Shown piece after piece: positions 46,225-57,335 of a stretch of DNA of 64,000 bases. Made by a program: the position numbers and the translations under genes. The stretch covers positions 484,112-548,111 of the forward strand of contig NZ_JAJOYR010000002.1 in the NCBI RefSeq assembly GCF_021202945.1. Reading direction: 5' to 3'. Source of the stretch: Stenotrophomonas sp. SY1. GTDB taxonomy: Bacteria > Pseudomonadota > Gammaproteobacteria > Xanthomonadales > Xanthomonadaceae. Under the pieces are notes generated by a model that did not search any database, was not told the origin of the DNA, and saw only the letters and a program-made list of their open reading frames with translations. Numbering within the stretch: the first letter of the stretch is position 1; every line of letters starts with the position of its first letter.

Positions 46225-47562
46225 CTACCCCCTTATCGCCCACAGTTGCAGGGCCAGGCCCGGGAACTCGTTGCCGAGGTGGAACGCCAGCCCACCGGCG
46301 CCCTGCAGCGCACGCCACATGGGCGACTGCTTGTCGAATTCGAAGTACACATGGCCGGCGTGATACGGAATCTGTCGCGGCGCCACCGCCAGCGGCGCCA
46401 GCGTGATGCCGGGCAACTGCAGGTTGACCAGGTCGCGGATCTGCTCCACCGGGCCGATCTTGGCCAGGGCCGGCAGCCGCCGCCGCACGTCTTCGGCCGG
46501 CAGGTCGGCCTTGACCGCCAGTACGAACTGGGCGCTGTCCAGCAGGCCGGGATCGGGAATCACCGCCACCCACACGCCGAACTTGCGTGCCTGCACCGGA
46601 ATAGCCAATGCGGTCTGTTCCAATACCGCGCTGAGGCTGCCGCGCAGCGCATTGATCAGCGGCTCGAAACTCTCACGCAGCGCATCATGCTGATACGGCG
46701 CGAACTGCGGCGGGCGCTTGCCCGGTGCGGTGAACGTTGCCAACTCGCCGGCCAGCGCCAGCAAGCCGCTGTACAGCGTTTCCGGATGCAGCCTGGGCGT
46801 GGCGGTCCAATGGGCCAGCAGCGGCTGCCAGCGGTTGATCAACTGCAACATCAGGAAGTCGGCGATTTCCGCTGCGCCGCCGCGGTCGGACACCGCAACC
46901 CGCCCAGCCAGTGCTTCACCGCGCTGATGCAGCAGGCCCAGCAACTCGACCAGGAACGTGGCCAGGCGTTGCGCCGCCTCGCAGGCGGTCACGCTGGGAA
47001 TGAAGCCTTCATCGATCTGCGCGCGACGGTCAGCCCGCACTTCCACCAGCTGTGCCAGGGCAATGCGCGACAGACCTTCCAGCGGCTGCGTTTCCAGCAC
47101 CAGCCGCGTATTGAGCCCGCCGACTTCCATCAACACGTACTCATCCACACTGCCGGAACTGTCCAGCACTTCGGACTCACGCACCCGGTAGCGGAACAGC
47201 TGGTCCTGCGGCGACTCCGCGCGCGCGGTGTCCGGCTGCGCCGGCTGTCGCATCGGCAGGGTCAGGTAGATGGTCTTGTCGCGTGCGTTGGAGTCCAGCT
47301 CCAGCGGCGGCGGCAACGGATCGTCACCGGGCATCGAGAACGGCGTGCCATCCGGGAACACCCCGCGTGCACGGCGCAGGCCCAGCTTGCCCACCGCCAG
47401 CAGGTCGGTTTCCAGTTCCAGTTCGCTGAAGCCCCAACCCTGGGCCTGCAACGGTGCCACGCGTAGATCCACGTGCCGTTCGAAGTAGCGATCCTGCTGT
47501 TGCAGGTGCTGCGGCCGCAGGAACAGCCCTTCACTCCATACGACTTTGTTGTTCAGGGTCAT
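46225..47562 (-). CDS. tssK: Type VI secretion system baseplate subunit TssK
   Basis: A 445-residue TssK (VVWSEGLFLRPQHLQQQDRYFERHVDLRVAPLQAQGWGFSELEL, then LALAQLVEVRADRR-like segments). TssK links the baseplate to the TssJLM membrane complex. I chose the ATG at 47562 because family members begin just before the NKVVWSEGLF stretch. It is preceded by a 172-base gap that carries one copy of the repeated T6SS element (47719-47735). Confidence 0.95.
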   Translation of the reverse strand: MTLNNKVVWSEGLFLRPQHLQQQDRYFERHVDLRVAPLQAQGWGFSELELETDLLAVGKLGLRRARGVFPDGTPFSMPGDDPLPPPLELDSNARDKTIYLTLPMRQPAQPDTARAESPQDQLFRYRVRESEVLDSSGSVDEYVLMEVGGLNTRLVLETQPLEGLSRIALAQLVEVRADRRAQIDEGFIPSVTACEAAQRLATFLVELLGLLHQRGEALAGRVAVSDRGGAAEIADFLMLQLINRWQPLLAHWTATPRLHPETLYSGLLALAGELATFTAPGKRPPQFAPYQHDALRESFEPLINALRGSLSAVLEQTALAIPVQARKFGVWVAVIPDPGLLDSAQFVLAVKADLPAEDVRRRLPALAKIGPVEQIRDLVNLQLPGITLAPLAVAPRQIPYHAGHVYFEFDKQSPMWRALQGAGGLAFHLGNEFPGLALQLWAIRG

Positions 47563-47718
47563 CGGCGCAGCTCGCAGTTTGCGGTGCGCACGCCGTTGCG
47601 ACACCAATCAGGAATCAAGATCCGGTCGTCCCCGTTGGCCACGGCTGGCCGAACGCACGCCCCGCGATGTCGGTGACCGATGCGGTTGATTCTGGCCAGC
47701 GGCGGGCCATCACGGCCC

Positions 47719-47735
47719 GTCATTTCGTCTCAGCT
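47719..47735 (-). promoter_or_regulatory. Repeated T6SS cis-element, copy upstream of tssK
   Basis: On the minus strand this reads AGCTGAGACGAAATGAC, matching the shared TGAGACRAATTGTCGG element at most positions. It overlaps the tagH stop codon and lies about 157 bases before the tssK start. It would serve the tssK-tssL-tssM-tagF-phosphatase-kinase run. Confidence 0.6.
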
Positions 47736-49024
47736 CAACGCACGCGTTTGCAGCGTGCGAGCTGGCTCTCGTAGGCACGCGCGAACTCCTCGCCGAACAG
47801 GCGGCGGAAGCAATCGTCCGGATCACGCGCCGAGGCCTCGAACTGTTCGCGGTAGCGTTCCCAGTAACGGCCACGGCCACTGAAGCCCAGGCGCCGACCA
47901 CTGCGGTCCACGTCCTGCTCCAGCCGATCAGGGTCGAAATGACGCAGCACCGCCTCATAACCGGCACGCATGCCGGCCAACATCGCCATCTGGTGACCGC
48001 GGATATCGTCGAACGCATCGTCAAACGCCGCCGCACCGGTCAGGAACGCACCACCGGGCGCTGCACCAATGCGATGCAATGCGTCTTCCGTGGTTGCGGC
48101 GAACTTGAGCGGATTGTTCTCCGAACGCTGGATCACGGTGACCGGCAGGCGGAAGGTGTTCTTGATCTCCGAACGTGCGCGCAGCACTTCCATCACACCT
48201 TCGGTGACCACATGCAGGATGCGCTCACGCTCGGCTTCGGCCAGCGCCGTCGGCGCAGCCGTAACGTGCGGCGTCGGCATGGGAGGCATGGCCGTCGCTG
48301 GCGGCGGCGCGAAATCGCCTGAGGTCAGGTCCCAATCCTCGGGCAGATGATTTCCGCCCCCGCTCACCTGCGGCGGGCGGAAATGATCCTGGGTTGCGTG
48401 GCTGTGATTCCAGCCACCGGCCTCGCCACGCAGCGGCGCGACCGGTGCCGGCTGCGCAGGTTGCAGCAGTCGCATCGGGTCCAGCTCCGCAGGCGCCTGC
48501 GCCGGCATTGGCTCGACAAAGCCCGGAGCCGGCGCGGCGGCCACGGGCGTGGCGAAGGGCGCGCCGCCCCACAACTGGTCGAACGGATCGTCCATGGGCA
48601 ACGCTTGATCGGCAGCGCTGCGCTGCGGTGGCGTGATGGCCACCTGGGTGAGGTCGGGGTTGGCCATGTCGGCGCTCGGCAAGGATGCCGGTGGCGCACC
48701 GATGGTCTGCAACCGCACTTCGATCTCGAAACTGTCCACCTGCAGGCGGTCACCGTCGCCGAGCATCGCCGGTTCGCCACGCGCCAGCCCGGAGCCATTG
48801 AGCAGCATGCCGTTGGTGCTGCAATCCTCGACGAAGTACATGCCATTGAGATAGCGGACCATCGCGTGCGTGCGCGACACGCCGGACGCTGGCAATACCC
48901 AGTCGCACTCATCGGCGCGGCCGATGCTGCCGCCGTGCTGGACAAAGGTCTTCTGCGCGGCGTTGCCGAACTGGCTGGCCTGGCGCCCGCTGACGGTCAG
49001 GATCAGATTCTGCAAGAGGGACAC
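47735..49024 (-). CDS. tagH: Type VI secretion FHA-domain protein TagH
   Basis: A 429-residue protein. The N-terminal FHA domain (GGSIGRADECDWVLPASGVSRTHAMVRYLNGMYFVEDCSTNGMLLNG) binds phosphothreonine. A proline- and alanine-rich linker covers about 110-270. The C-terminal T6SS-FHA domain carries FRLPVTVIQRSENNPLKFAATTEDAL and YRSRFLxx-like GRYWERYREQFEA. It is the likely substrate or reader of the kinase and phosphatase encoded downstream. I chose the GTG at 49024, with GGAG ten bases upstream; the upstream part of the frame overlaps the next gene and is not family-like. Confidence 0.88.
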   Translation of the reverse strand: MSLLQNLILTVSGRQASQFGNAAQKTFVQHGGSIGRADECDWVLPASGVSRTHAMVRYLNGMYFVEDCSTNGMLLNGSGLARGEPAMLGDGDRLQVDSFEIEVRLQTIGAPPASLPSADMANPDLTQVAITPPQRSAADQALPMDDPFDQLWGGAPFATPVAAAPAPGFVEPMPAQAPAELDPMRLLQPAQPAPVAPLRGEAGGWNHSHATQDHFRPPQVSGGGNHLPEDWDLTSGDFAPPPATAMPPMPTPHVTAAPTALAEAERERILHVVTEGVMEVLRARSEIKNTFRLPVTVIQRSENNPLKFAATTEDALHRIGAAPGGAFLTGAAAFDDAFDDIRGHQMAMLAGMRAGYEAVLRHFDPDRLEQDVDRSGRRLGFSGRGRYWERYREQFEASARDPDDCFRRLFGEEFARAYESQLARCKRVR

Positions 49025-49079
49025 GTTGGCAGCACTCCAGAAAAGTAAGGCGAGCAATGGCCGGCGGCGCGACGCATGT

Positions 49080-49628
49080 TCATTGCGCTGCTCCATCGAG
49101 CAGGGCCAGCGCCTGGCGCACATAGGCTTCGCGGCGCTCGGCGAAATCCTGCGGCTGTGCGGCGGCCAGCAGGTTCAATGCCGCCACGGTGGCGCGGGCG
49201 GTCAGGTGTTCCGGTGGTGATACGGCGGCCTGCCCGGCCGGTGCCAGGCTGCCATCGGCCCAGCCGACCGCAGCGGCAAACCAGGTGCCCAGCGACGCGT
49301 AGCCACCAGCGTTGGCGTATTCGTAAGCCGCACGACGGTTGCTCTCCACCGGGTCGCGCAGCCAGCGCTCGGCCAACGCCACACCGGCGCGCGCTTCCGG
49401 CGCCAGCGCCTGGCCACGCGCACACTGGCACAACCAGGCCACCACGTACCGCTTGGGCAGCAACCGCGCGGCCAGCTGCAACGCCGCCTGTGGCTGGCTG
49501 CCCTCCAGCAGCGCAAGCACCGCCTGCGCCGGGCGCATGCCCGGACGCAGCAGCGCGCACGCCGCTTCGGCGATCTGCATCTGCTCACAGGCCTCGGCAA
49601 AGGGCTGACGGTCGTCTTCCACGTGCAT
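49080..49628 (-). CDS. T6SS-associated DUF6931-like protein
   Basis: A 182-residue alanine-rich, helical, cytoplasmic protein (ALLRPGMRPAQAVLALLEGSQPQAALQLAARLLPKRYVVAWLCQCAR...RRAAYEYANAGGYASLGTWFAAAVGWADGSLAP). It matches DUF6931-type proteins that accompany vgrG in T6SS loci, where an adaptor-like role is suspected but not shown. The ATG overlaps the vgrG stop (TGATG), so it is coupled to VgrG synthesis. Confidence 0.75.
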   Translation of the reverse strand: MHVEDDRQPFAEACEQMQIAEAACALLRPGMRPAQAVLALLEGSQPQAALQLAARLLPKRYVVAWLCQCARGQALAPEARAGVALAERWLRDPVESNRRAAYEYANAGGYASLGTWFAAAVGWADGSLAPAGQAAVSPPEHLTARATVAALNLLAAAQPQDFAERREAYVRQALALLDGAAQ

Positions 49629-51649
49629 CACCCGATCAGAATCAGCGGCCCGGCCACCTTGGCCAAGGCATCGGCAGACAGGCTGAGCATCGGCGCCTTC
49701 ACCTCGCCCTGTGCGCCGGCCTGCACCTGCAACATCGCATCGGAGTGCATCTTCAAGCTTGCGCCGGCACCGATATCCATCGTCGCGCCGGCCTTGACGT
49801 TGACCTGCACCTTGCCTTCGGCGCTGACCGACTGCGAACCCTCGATGATGATCTTCACTCCCTTGATGGTGATCTCCCCGGAACTCTTCATTACGATGCT
49901 CGATGCGCCGGTCACCAGCTCGATCTCCGAGCCGGCATCGAGCTTGAACTTGTTCTGCACGGTGGTGGTGGCGTTGGCGCCCACCTTGAGCACGTCTTCG
50001 TTGTCCACTTCGACGCGGCGGTCATGCTTGACCTTGCCAGTCTGGTCGTTGTCGATGGTGTAGCGCTGGTCGTGGCGCACGTCGATCTGCTGGTCATGCT
50101 CGACCAGCACCATCTGGTCATTCTCGACCTCCACGTGCATGTCTTTCTGCGCGTGCAGCAGGAAATCCTCGCTGCCCTTGCGGTCTTCGAAACAGATCTC
50201 GTTGAAGTCTTCCGCACCGCCATCGGGATGGCTGCGGCTGCGGATGCCGCTGCGGGTACGCTGGTCCGGCAAGGCATACGGCGGCACGTGATCGGCGTTG
50301 TAGACGCTGCCGACGATCAACGGCCGGTCCGGGTCGCCGTCCAGGAACGCGACCAGCACCTCCTGGCCCACGCGTGGAATGGCCTGCAAACCCCAACCCT
50401 TGCCAGCCCAGGCCGAGGCCACCCGCACCGGGCAGGACACCTTGCCGTTCTTGCGCGCCGGCTTGGCCCAGTGAAAGTTGACCTTGACCCGGCCATGCTG
50501 ATCCACGGCGATGTCTTCATCGCGGTCACCGGCCACCACCGCGCTTTGCAGCCCGGCAATGCGCGGGCGCGAGGTACGTGCAACGCAGCGGTACGGCAAC
50601 CGGCTTTCCAGCACTTCCACGCTGCTCGACAGCACCGGCCCAGCGCCGGCATTGGCGTCGGCCTGGCTCAGTTCGGTCCGAGCGGTGGTCACCAGATACT
50701 CCTGGTCCCAGCCGGTCTGCGGGCATCCGCTGAGCTTGAACAGATGCCCCACCGCCAGGCCGAGCGCATTGGTCTGGCCCTGGAAGCAGGCACGTTCGGC
50801 ATTGTGTGCTTCGGCACGTACCTGAGCGTAGCGCTGGCCATCGGCCTGTACCGGATGTGCGCCATGCCAGTGGTAACTTTCCAGCCCGGCAACCGCATGC
50901 AAACCGTCACCCTTCAAGGCGTCCTCGCCCATCAGGCTGGCGCGCGGTTTCAGCGGATCGTACTCATCCAACTGGTAGCGCGTGGGATGCACGGCGCGGC
51001 GCTGCCGCCACTGCGTCATCGATGCGATGTGCTCGCCCTGTGCCGCACCTTCACCGCGCCACGGCAGACTCTCATAGGGCGCGTGGCGAGCATGCGCGCC
51101 CAGGCCATCGGCCAGTACCAGCGTGTGCTTGCCCGGGCCATGTTCGAAGTAGTAATAGATGCCTTCCTGCTCGAACAGACGCGCCAGGAAGTCCAGGCCG
51201 CTCTCGTTGTACTGCACGCAGTACTCGCGCTTGGGATAGCGCGCCGACAGGTTCAACCGCACATCGCTGTAGCCGATTTCGCTCAGCAGCTGACGCGCCA
51301 GGTCCGGCACGCTCACGTCCATGTGGATGCGGCAATCCACGCGTTGGCCCAGCAGCCACAGCTTGGGTACCAGCGTGAACAGCAACGGTACCTGCACCAG
51401 GTTGTCGATCAACCCGCCGCTGCCCTGCTCCACCGCCGCGACGATGCCGTGAAAGTGCCGTTCGCCGCCGTCATAGGCAACCGATACCGTCAGCGGTGTG
51501 CCCAGCAGCGCCGGCAGGTCCGGTGCGAGCGTGGCGCACAGCGCCTCCACCTCATAGCGGAACGGCTGGCCCAACGCCTCGGTTGCCTGCAACCGCACGA
51601 ACCGCAGCTGCGCGCCGAGGTCGGATTGCAGAGAAATAGTGCGCGCCAT
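49628..51649 (-). CDS. vgrG: Type VI secretion tip protein VgrG (TssI)
   Basis: A 673-residue spike protein. The gp27-like hub covers about 1-380 (PFRYEVEALC..., REYCVQYNESGLDFLARLFEQEGIYYYFEH). The gp5-like OB fold follows (GRVKVNFHWAK...SCPVRVASAWAGKGWGLQAIPRVGQEVLVAFLDGDPDRPLIVGSVYN). The needle is a DUF2345-type beta-helix to the end (MLSLSADALAKVAGPLILIG). There is no C-terminal toxin extension, so cargo must come from PAAR or separate effectors. One copy of the repeated element lies about 103 bases upstream. Confidence 0.95.
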   Translation of the reverse strand: MARTISLQSDLGAQLRFVRLQATEALGQPFRYEVEALCATLAPDLPALLGTPLTVSVAYDGGERHFHGIVAAVEQGSGGLIDNLVQVPLLFTLVPKLWLLGQRVDCRIHMDVSVPDLARQLLSEIGYSDVRLNLSARYPKREYCVQYNESGLDFLARLFEQEGIYYYFEHGPGKHTLVLADGLGAHARHAPYESLPWRGEGAAQGEHIASMTQWRQRRAVHPTRYQLDEYDPLKPRASLMGEDALKGDGLHAVAGLESYHWHGAHPVQADGQRYAQVRAEAHNAERACFQGQTNALGLAVGHLFKLSGCPQTGWDQEYLVTTARTELSQADANAGAGPVLSSSVEVLESRLPYRCVARTSRPRIAGLQSAVVAGDRDEDIAVDQHGRVKVNFHWAKPARKNGKVSCPVRVASAWAGKGWGLQAIPRVGQEVLVAFLDGDPDRPLIVGSVYNADHVPPYALPDQRTRSGIRSRSHPDGGAEDFNEICFEDRKGSEDFLLHAQKDMHVEVENDQMVLVEHDQQIDVRHDQRYTIDNDQTGKVKHDRRVEVDNEDVLKVGANATTTVQNKFKLDAGSEIELVTGASSIVMKSSGEITIKGVKIIIEGSQSVSAEGKVQVNVKAGATMDIGAGASLKMHSDAMLQVQAGAQGEVKAPMLSLSADALAKVAGPLILIG

Positions 51650-51751
51650 CACCAGGTCCGGAACTCAGGAAGTTTGTCATCAGCCACGCAGCGCCATCGC
51701 GCTGGCACCGGCCTGCCAGGCGATGCTCACATGAGCGCTGCGACTTGAGCC

Positions 51752-51768
51752 GACAATTTGTCTCAGTC
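51752..51768 (-). promoter_or_regulatory. Repeated T6SS cis-element, copy upstream of vgrG
   Basis: On the minus strand this reads GACTGAGACAAATTGTC and contains a perfect dyad, GACAA-A-TTGTC. It lies in the 184-base gap before vgrG. Of the four copies it is closest to the consensus. Confidence 0.65.
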
Positions 51769-51833
51769 GTACCACGGAGCACGCACACGTACCCGGATCG
51801 AAGCACCGCGATCACGGCACGAGCGTGCTGCTG

Positions 51834-52121
51834 TCAGCCCACCAGCACGGTGAAGCAGCCCAGCACGATCACACCGCCATGCGCGGTGGTATCGCCCATC
51901 CGCGCGGCCGGCAAGCCCTTGATGAACACCTTGGTCGAACCTTTGACGATGGTGTCCGGCGGACCGACGCAGGTACACATGTCCGTCACCCGCGCCGCCG
52001 GCAGTTTTCCGATCAACACCGTGGGCGCACCGGGCGCAAGAATCGGGCCACCGACATGCGGAACGATGCCGGTGACCATCGGGCAGGTGTGGAGATCAGT
52101 CAGGCGGGCTGCGGGTTGCAT
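51834..52121 (-). CDS. PAAR-domain spike-sharpening protein
   Basis: A 95-residue PAAR protein (PAARLTDLHTCPMVTGIVPHVGGPI...VTDMCTCVGPPDTIVKGSTKVFIKGLPAARMGDTTAHGGVIVLG). Histidine and cysteine residues in the LHTC, MCTC and AHGG contexts are the usual zinc ligands. It caps VgrG and has no toxin extension. The ATG at 52121 fits the family start; a frame extension to 52181 would begin inside the cis-element just upstream. Confidence 0.92.
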   Translation of the reverse strand: MQPAARLTDLHTCPMVTGIVPHVGGPILAPGAPTVLIGKLPAARVTDMCTCVGPPDTIVKGSTKVFIKGLPAARMGDTTAHGGVIVLGCFTVLVG

Positions 52122-52175
52122 TGGCTTGCATGCGCTGAGATATGCACACGCTAGCAGCTCCACCTCCTGCAACCC

Positions 52176-52192
52176 GACCATTTGTCTCCACG
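52176..52192 (-). promoter_or_regulatory. Repeated T6SS cis-element, copy upstream of PAAR
   Basis: On the minus strand this reads CGTGGAGACAAATGGTC, one of the four copies, about 55 bases before the PAAR start codon. The short distance limits where a transcript could begin if this is a promoter. Confidence 0.55.
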
Positions 52193-52338
52193 CGGCATCG
52201 CCAACGAACCTCGCCGCTCACTTACATCCTGCGGAAGATCCAAAGGTCGACTCTTCGGCGGCACGCCGGCAGACCGAAACCTGTCGTCACCTGGCCCAAC
52301 GCACAGCACATCTGGAGTTCCCAGCGGCCGAGCAAGAA

Positions 52339-52839
52339 TCAAAGATGGAAGAGGCTGCGGCTGTGTTTGGCACCGAGTTCAGTCATGAACAACCGACCAA
52401 ACTTCTGACAATTGTTATGAAGCTGCTTGTAGTCAGGCCCACATTTCACCTTTGTAGCAAGGAATGCCAGCATCAACTGCCCAGGCGTCACCCGCACCGG
52501 ATTGGGGCTGTAGGTATCACTTAACGTGTAGTGCCTGATGTTCTTTTCCTGCTCTTCCGCAAATACAACCTTGCCATCCTCGTCACTCCACAAGCCGAAG
52601 TTGAACAGAATGACGCCGTTGAGATTGGTAACAAACAGCTGACTGTGATGAGGCGTCAGGAACCCGCCGTCACGACTGAGCTTTCGCCACATATGGTGAA
52701 CCTGGACAGGATTTCCGGAATTCATGGCCGCGGTTATGTAGCCCTTCACCGCATTTTCAACAGCACCGCCCCCACCGGCATCTGAATTCTGAGCTGACTC
52801 ATTGGACGTCTGTGCGCTCCTGGAACCAAAAAAAAACAT
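52339..52839 (-). CDS. Putative papain-like-fold cargo protein, unrecognised family
   Basis: A 166-residue protein with lower GC than its neighbours. The order of a histidine strand (FLTPHHSQLFVTNLNGVILF) followed by a cysteine helix (LHNNCQKFGRLFM) recalls permuted papain-like hydrolases of the PPPDE, LRAT or NlpC/P60 kind; this is inference from motif spacing alone. No signal peptide. AGGAG stands nine bases before the ATG. Its place between tssH and PAAR suggests a T6SS effector or accessory. Confidence 0.6.
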   Translation of the reverse strand: MFFFGSRSAQTSNESAQNSDAGGGGAVENAVKGYITAAMNSGNPVQVHHMWRKLSRDGGFLTPHHSQLFVTNLNGVILFNFGLWSDEDGKVVFAEEQEKNIRHYTLSDTYSPNPVRVTPGQLMLAFLATKVKCGPDYKQLHNNCQKFGRLFMTELGAKHSRSLFHL

Positions 52840-53080
52840 CTGACACTTCTCCTATCTTTCATCTTGAAAGTTCAACTAGAACGTTGCGATATCGACGTCA
52901 AAAGCACATGGAGCGGCTAAGTGGCAGGGGCTCCGCACCCTCGGATCGTGCCACTCAATCAGCAAATGGAAGGCGAGCTTTCATCAAAGCCCAACCTTCA
53001 ATTTCTTCGAAGCCCGTACTGAGCGAAGATCCAGGGCCAGCCTTCCTTCTCTCGCTCCCGCATCCAGAGCGAAAGCGGAC

Positions 53081-53455
53081 TCAACTGAACTGCCCGATGT
53101 AAATCTTCATGAATGGATAGATGTTCCCGAGGGGAGGCTGATTGTTCGTCGTGCATCCAATAGCCGCCCGATGCTGCGGGCCAATACCGCCATGAACGTG
53201 CGGGCTTCCCAGAACCGCTGGACCGTAGGCCGTACTCGCTGCGTTGGCGCCGATGTTGTTCCCTGGGTTCGACCACGCATTGGGCCGACGAACTGCCGCA
53301 TTCGGCCACTGAACAGGACGAAAATCCACTCCCAGAGCATTGAGGGCATCGATGCAGTCGTTCCAGACACAATCGGTACGCACGACTCCATTGGGAACGA
53401 CGTAGCTTCGGGTGATTGCACCGTACTCATAAACAGCCAGCTTCGTATTCGGCAT
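53081..53455 (-). CDS. Hypothetical cargo-region protein
   Basis: A 124-residue protein (MPNTKLAVYEYGAITRSYVV...TDCVWNDCIDALNALGVDF...) with a glycine-, asparagine- and proline-rich C-terminal half and no signal peptide or membrane helix. I do not recognise a family. The ATG at 53455 has AAGGAG seven bases upstream; an ATG two codons earlier is too close to that site. It lies between tssH and the papain-like gene and could be an effector, immunity or chaperone gene. Bases 52840-53080 after it have no gene I can support and are also lower in GC. Confidence 0.55.
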   Translation of the reverse strand: MPNTKLAVYEYGAITRSYVVPNGVVRTDCVWNDCIDALNALGVDFRPVQWPNAAVRRPNAWSNPGNNIGANAASTAYGPAVLGSPHVHGGIGPQHRAAIGCTTNNQPPLGNIYPFMKIYIGQFS

Positions 53456-53502
53456 GCCCATTCTCCTTGCTCATTCGTTGGCAGTAGGATCGGCCCAGTC
53501 CG

Positions 53503-56249
<2,747 letters not shown>

Positions 56250-56253
<4 letters not shown>

Positions 56254-57335
56254 TGTCGGGGTCCTTTCGAATCAAAGAAGGCGCTGCCCAGGCGCGGGCG
56301 CACCACCACCTCGTCGGCGTCGGTCACGCTCCAGGTGCGTTGTCCAATCCAGCTGTCCAGGCCGATCCGGCCGCTGCGCCCCAGGCGCATGCGCGGTACT
56401 TCGTCGGCGCGCAGGATCAGCTGCACATCCCAGCTCTGCGTATCGCCGATGTAGCCGCGCACCGCAGCGGTCAGTTGTGCCAGCGCACGCCCGCCCGGCA
56501 ACCAATGGCGGAAGGCCTGCGCATCCAACGGGCCGATTCGCAGGCGAAAGCGGTGCTGGCAACCACGCACCTGCGCGCCCAGCACGGCGCTGCTTCCCAA
56601 CTGGTTGGCACCGTTGCGCCCCCCAAGGCGCAGCCGCGCATCATTGGGCAGGCGCATCCATTCGGCAACAAACTCGATCACCTGCACCGGCACCTGCATG
56701 GCGTGCTGCAACAGCCCTTGCAGGCCTTCACGGTTACGCGCCAGCGCCACCATGCGGCCGGCAAAGTGCCGCTTGTAGTCATCGGGCAGCATGTCGCGCT
56801 GTTGCAACGCCGGTGTGGCCAGGCCGATCAACGCGCCCAGGTAGAAGCGGAAGCGATCGTCCTCGGGCCGGTCGGCCTGAACCACTGGCTGGGCATCTGC
56901 CCAGGCGCGATAGAACAAACCCAGCAGGCGGTGATGGAACATATCCGCAAAGGCCACCAGGCTGCGGTCACGCGCATTGTTCTGGCGCTGCAATGCGTAT
57001 TCGGTCAGGTGCAGCGGCAGCGGTGCGTTCGGGCCGAACAGGCCCAGCACCAGCCCATGCAATGCCGGCGGCGCCGTGCCGCGCACGGGTTCGAAGCGGT
57101 CGATATCGCGGTCAGCGAAAGCCAAGGAGGGCGAGTGGCGCAGCCGCACCGGGTCGTCAACCGGCCGCGCCGAACGACCGATGCGCGGCTGCTCCGGGTA
57201 GGCGCGCTCCAGCAGGCGCAGGGCCGCAAGCAGCTGGAAGCGCTCCGGCGTGCTGGACAGCGCCTCCAGCAGCGCCGCGCGCTCGCCGGCCGTGGCGGCT
57301 ACAGCGTTGCCAGAGCGCCAGGACGTGCTGTCCAT
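56250..57335 (-). CDS. tssG: Type VI secretion baseplate subunit TssG
   Basis: A 361-residue TssG (FQLLAALRLLERAYPEQPRIGRSARPVDDPVRLRHSPSLAF..., LFGPNAPLPLHLTEYALQR, FHHRLLGLFYRAWADAQPVV). These are the standard motifs of the family. TssG forms the baseplate wedge with TssE, TssF and TssK. The ATG at 57335 lies 37 bases inside the end of tssF. Confidence 0.95.

Noticed and set aside
49628..51649. VgrG as an evolved effector
   Set aside because: The protein ends with the DUF2345-type needle and has no extra domain after it.
49076..51748. Plus-strand open frame of 890 codons opposite vgrG
   Set aside because: The opposite strand encodes a complete VgrG and its coupled DUF6931 neighbour. The plus-strand protein is rich in His, Arg and Ala with no recognisable domain, as expected for antisense of GC-rich genes.
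52812..53102. Small plus-strand gene in the cargo pocket
   Set aside because: It overlaps the start of the papain-like gene and the end of the other cargo gene on the minus strand, has no ribosome site and shows no protein-like composition.
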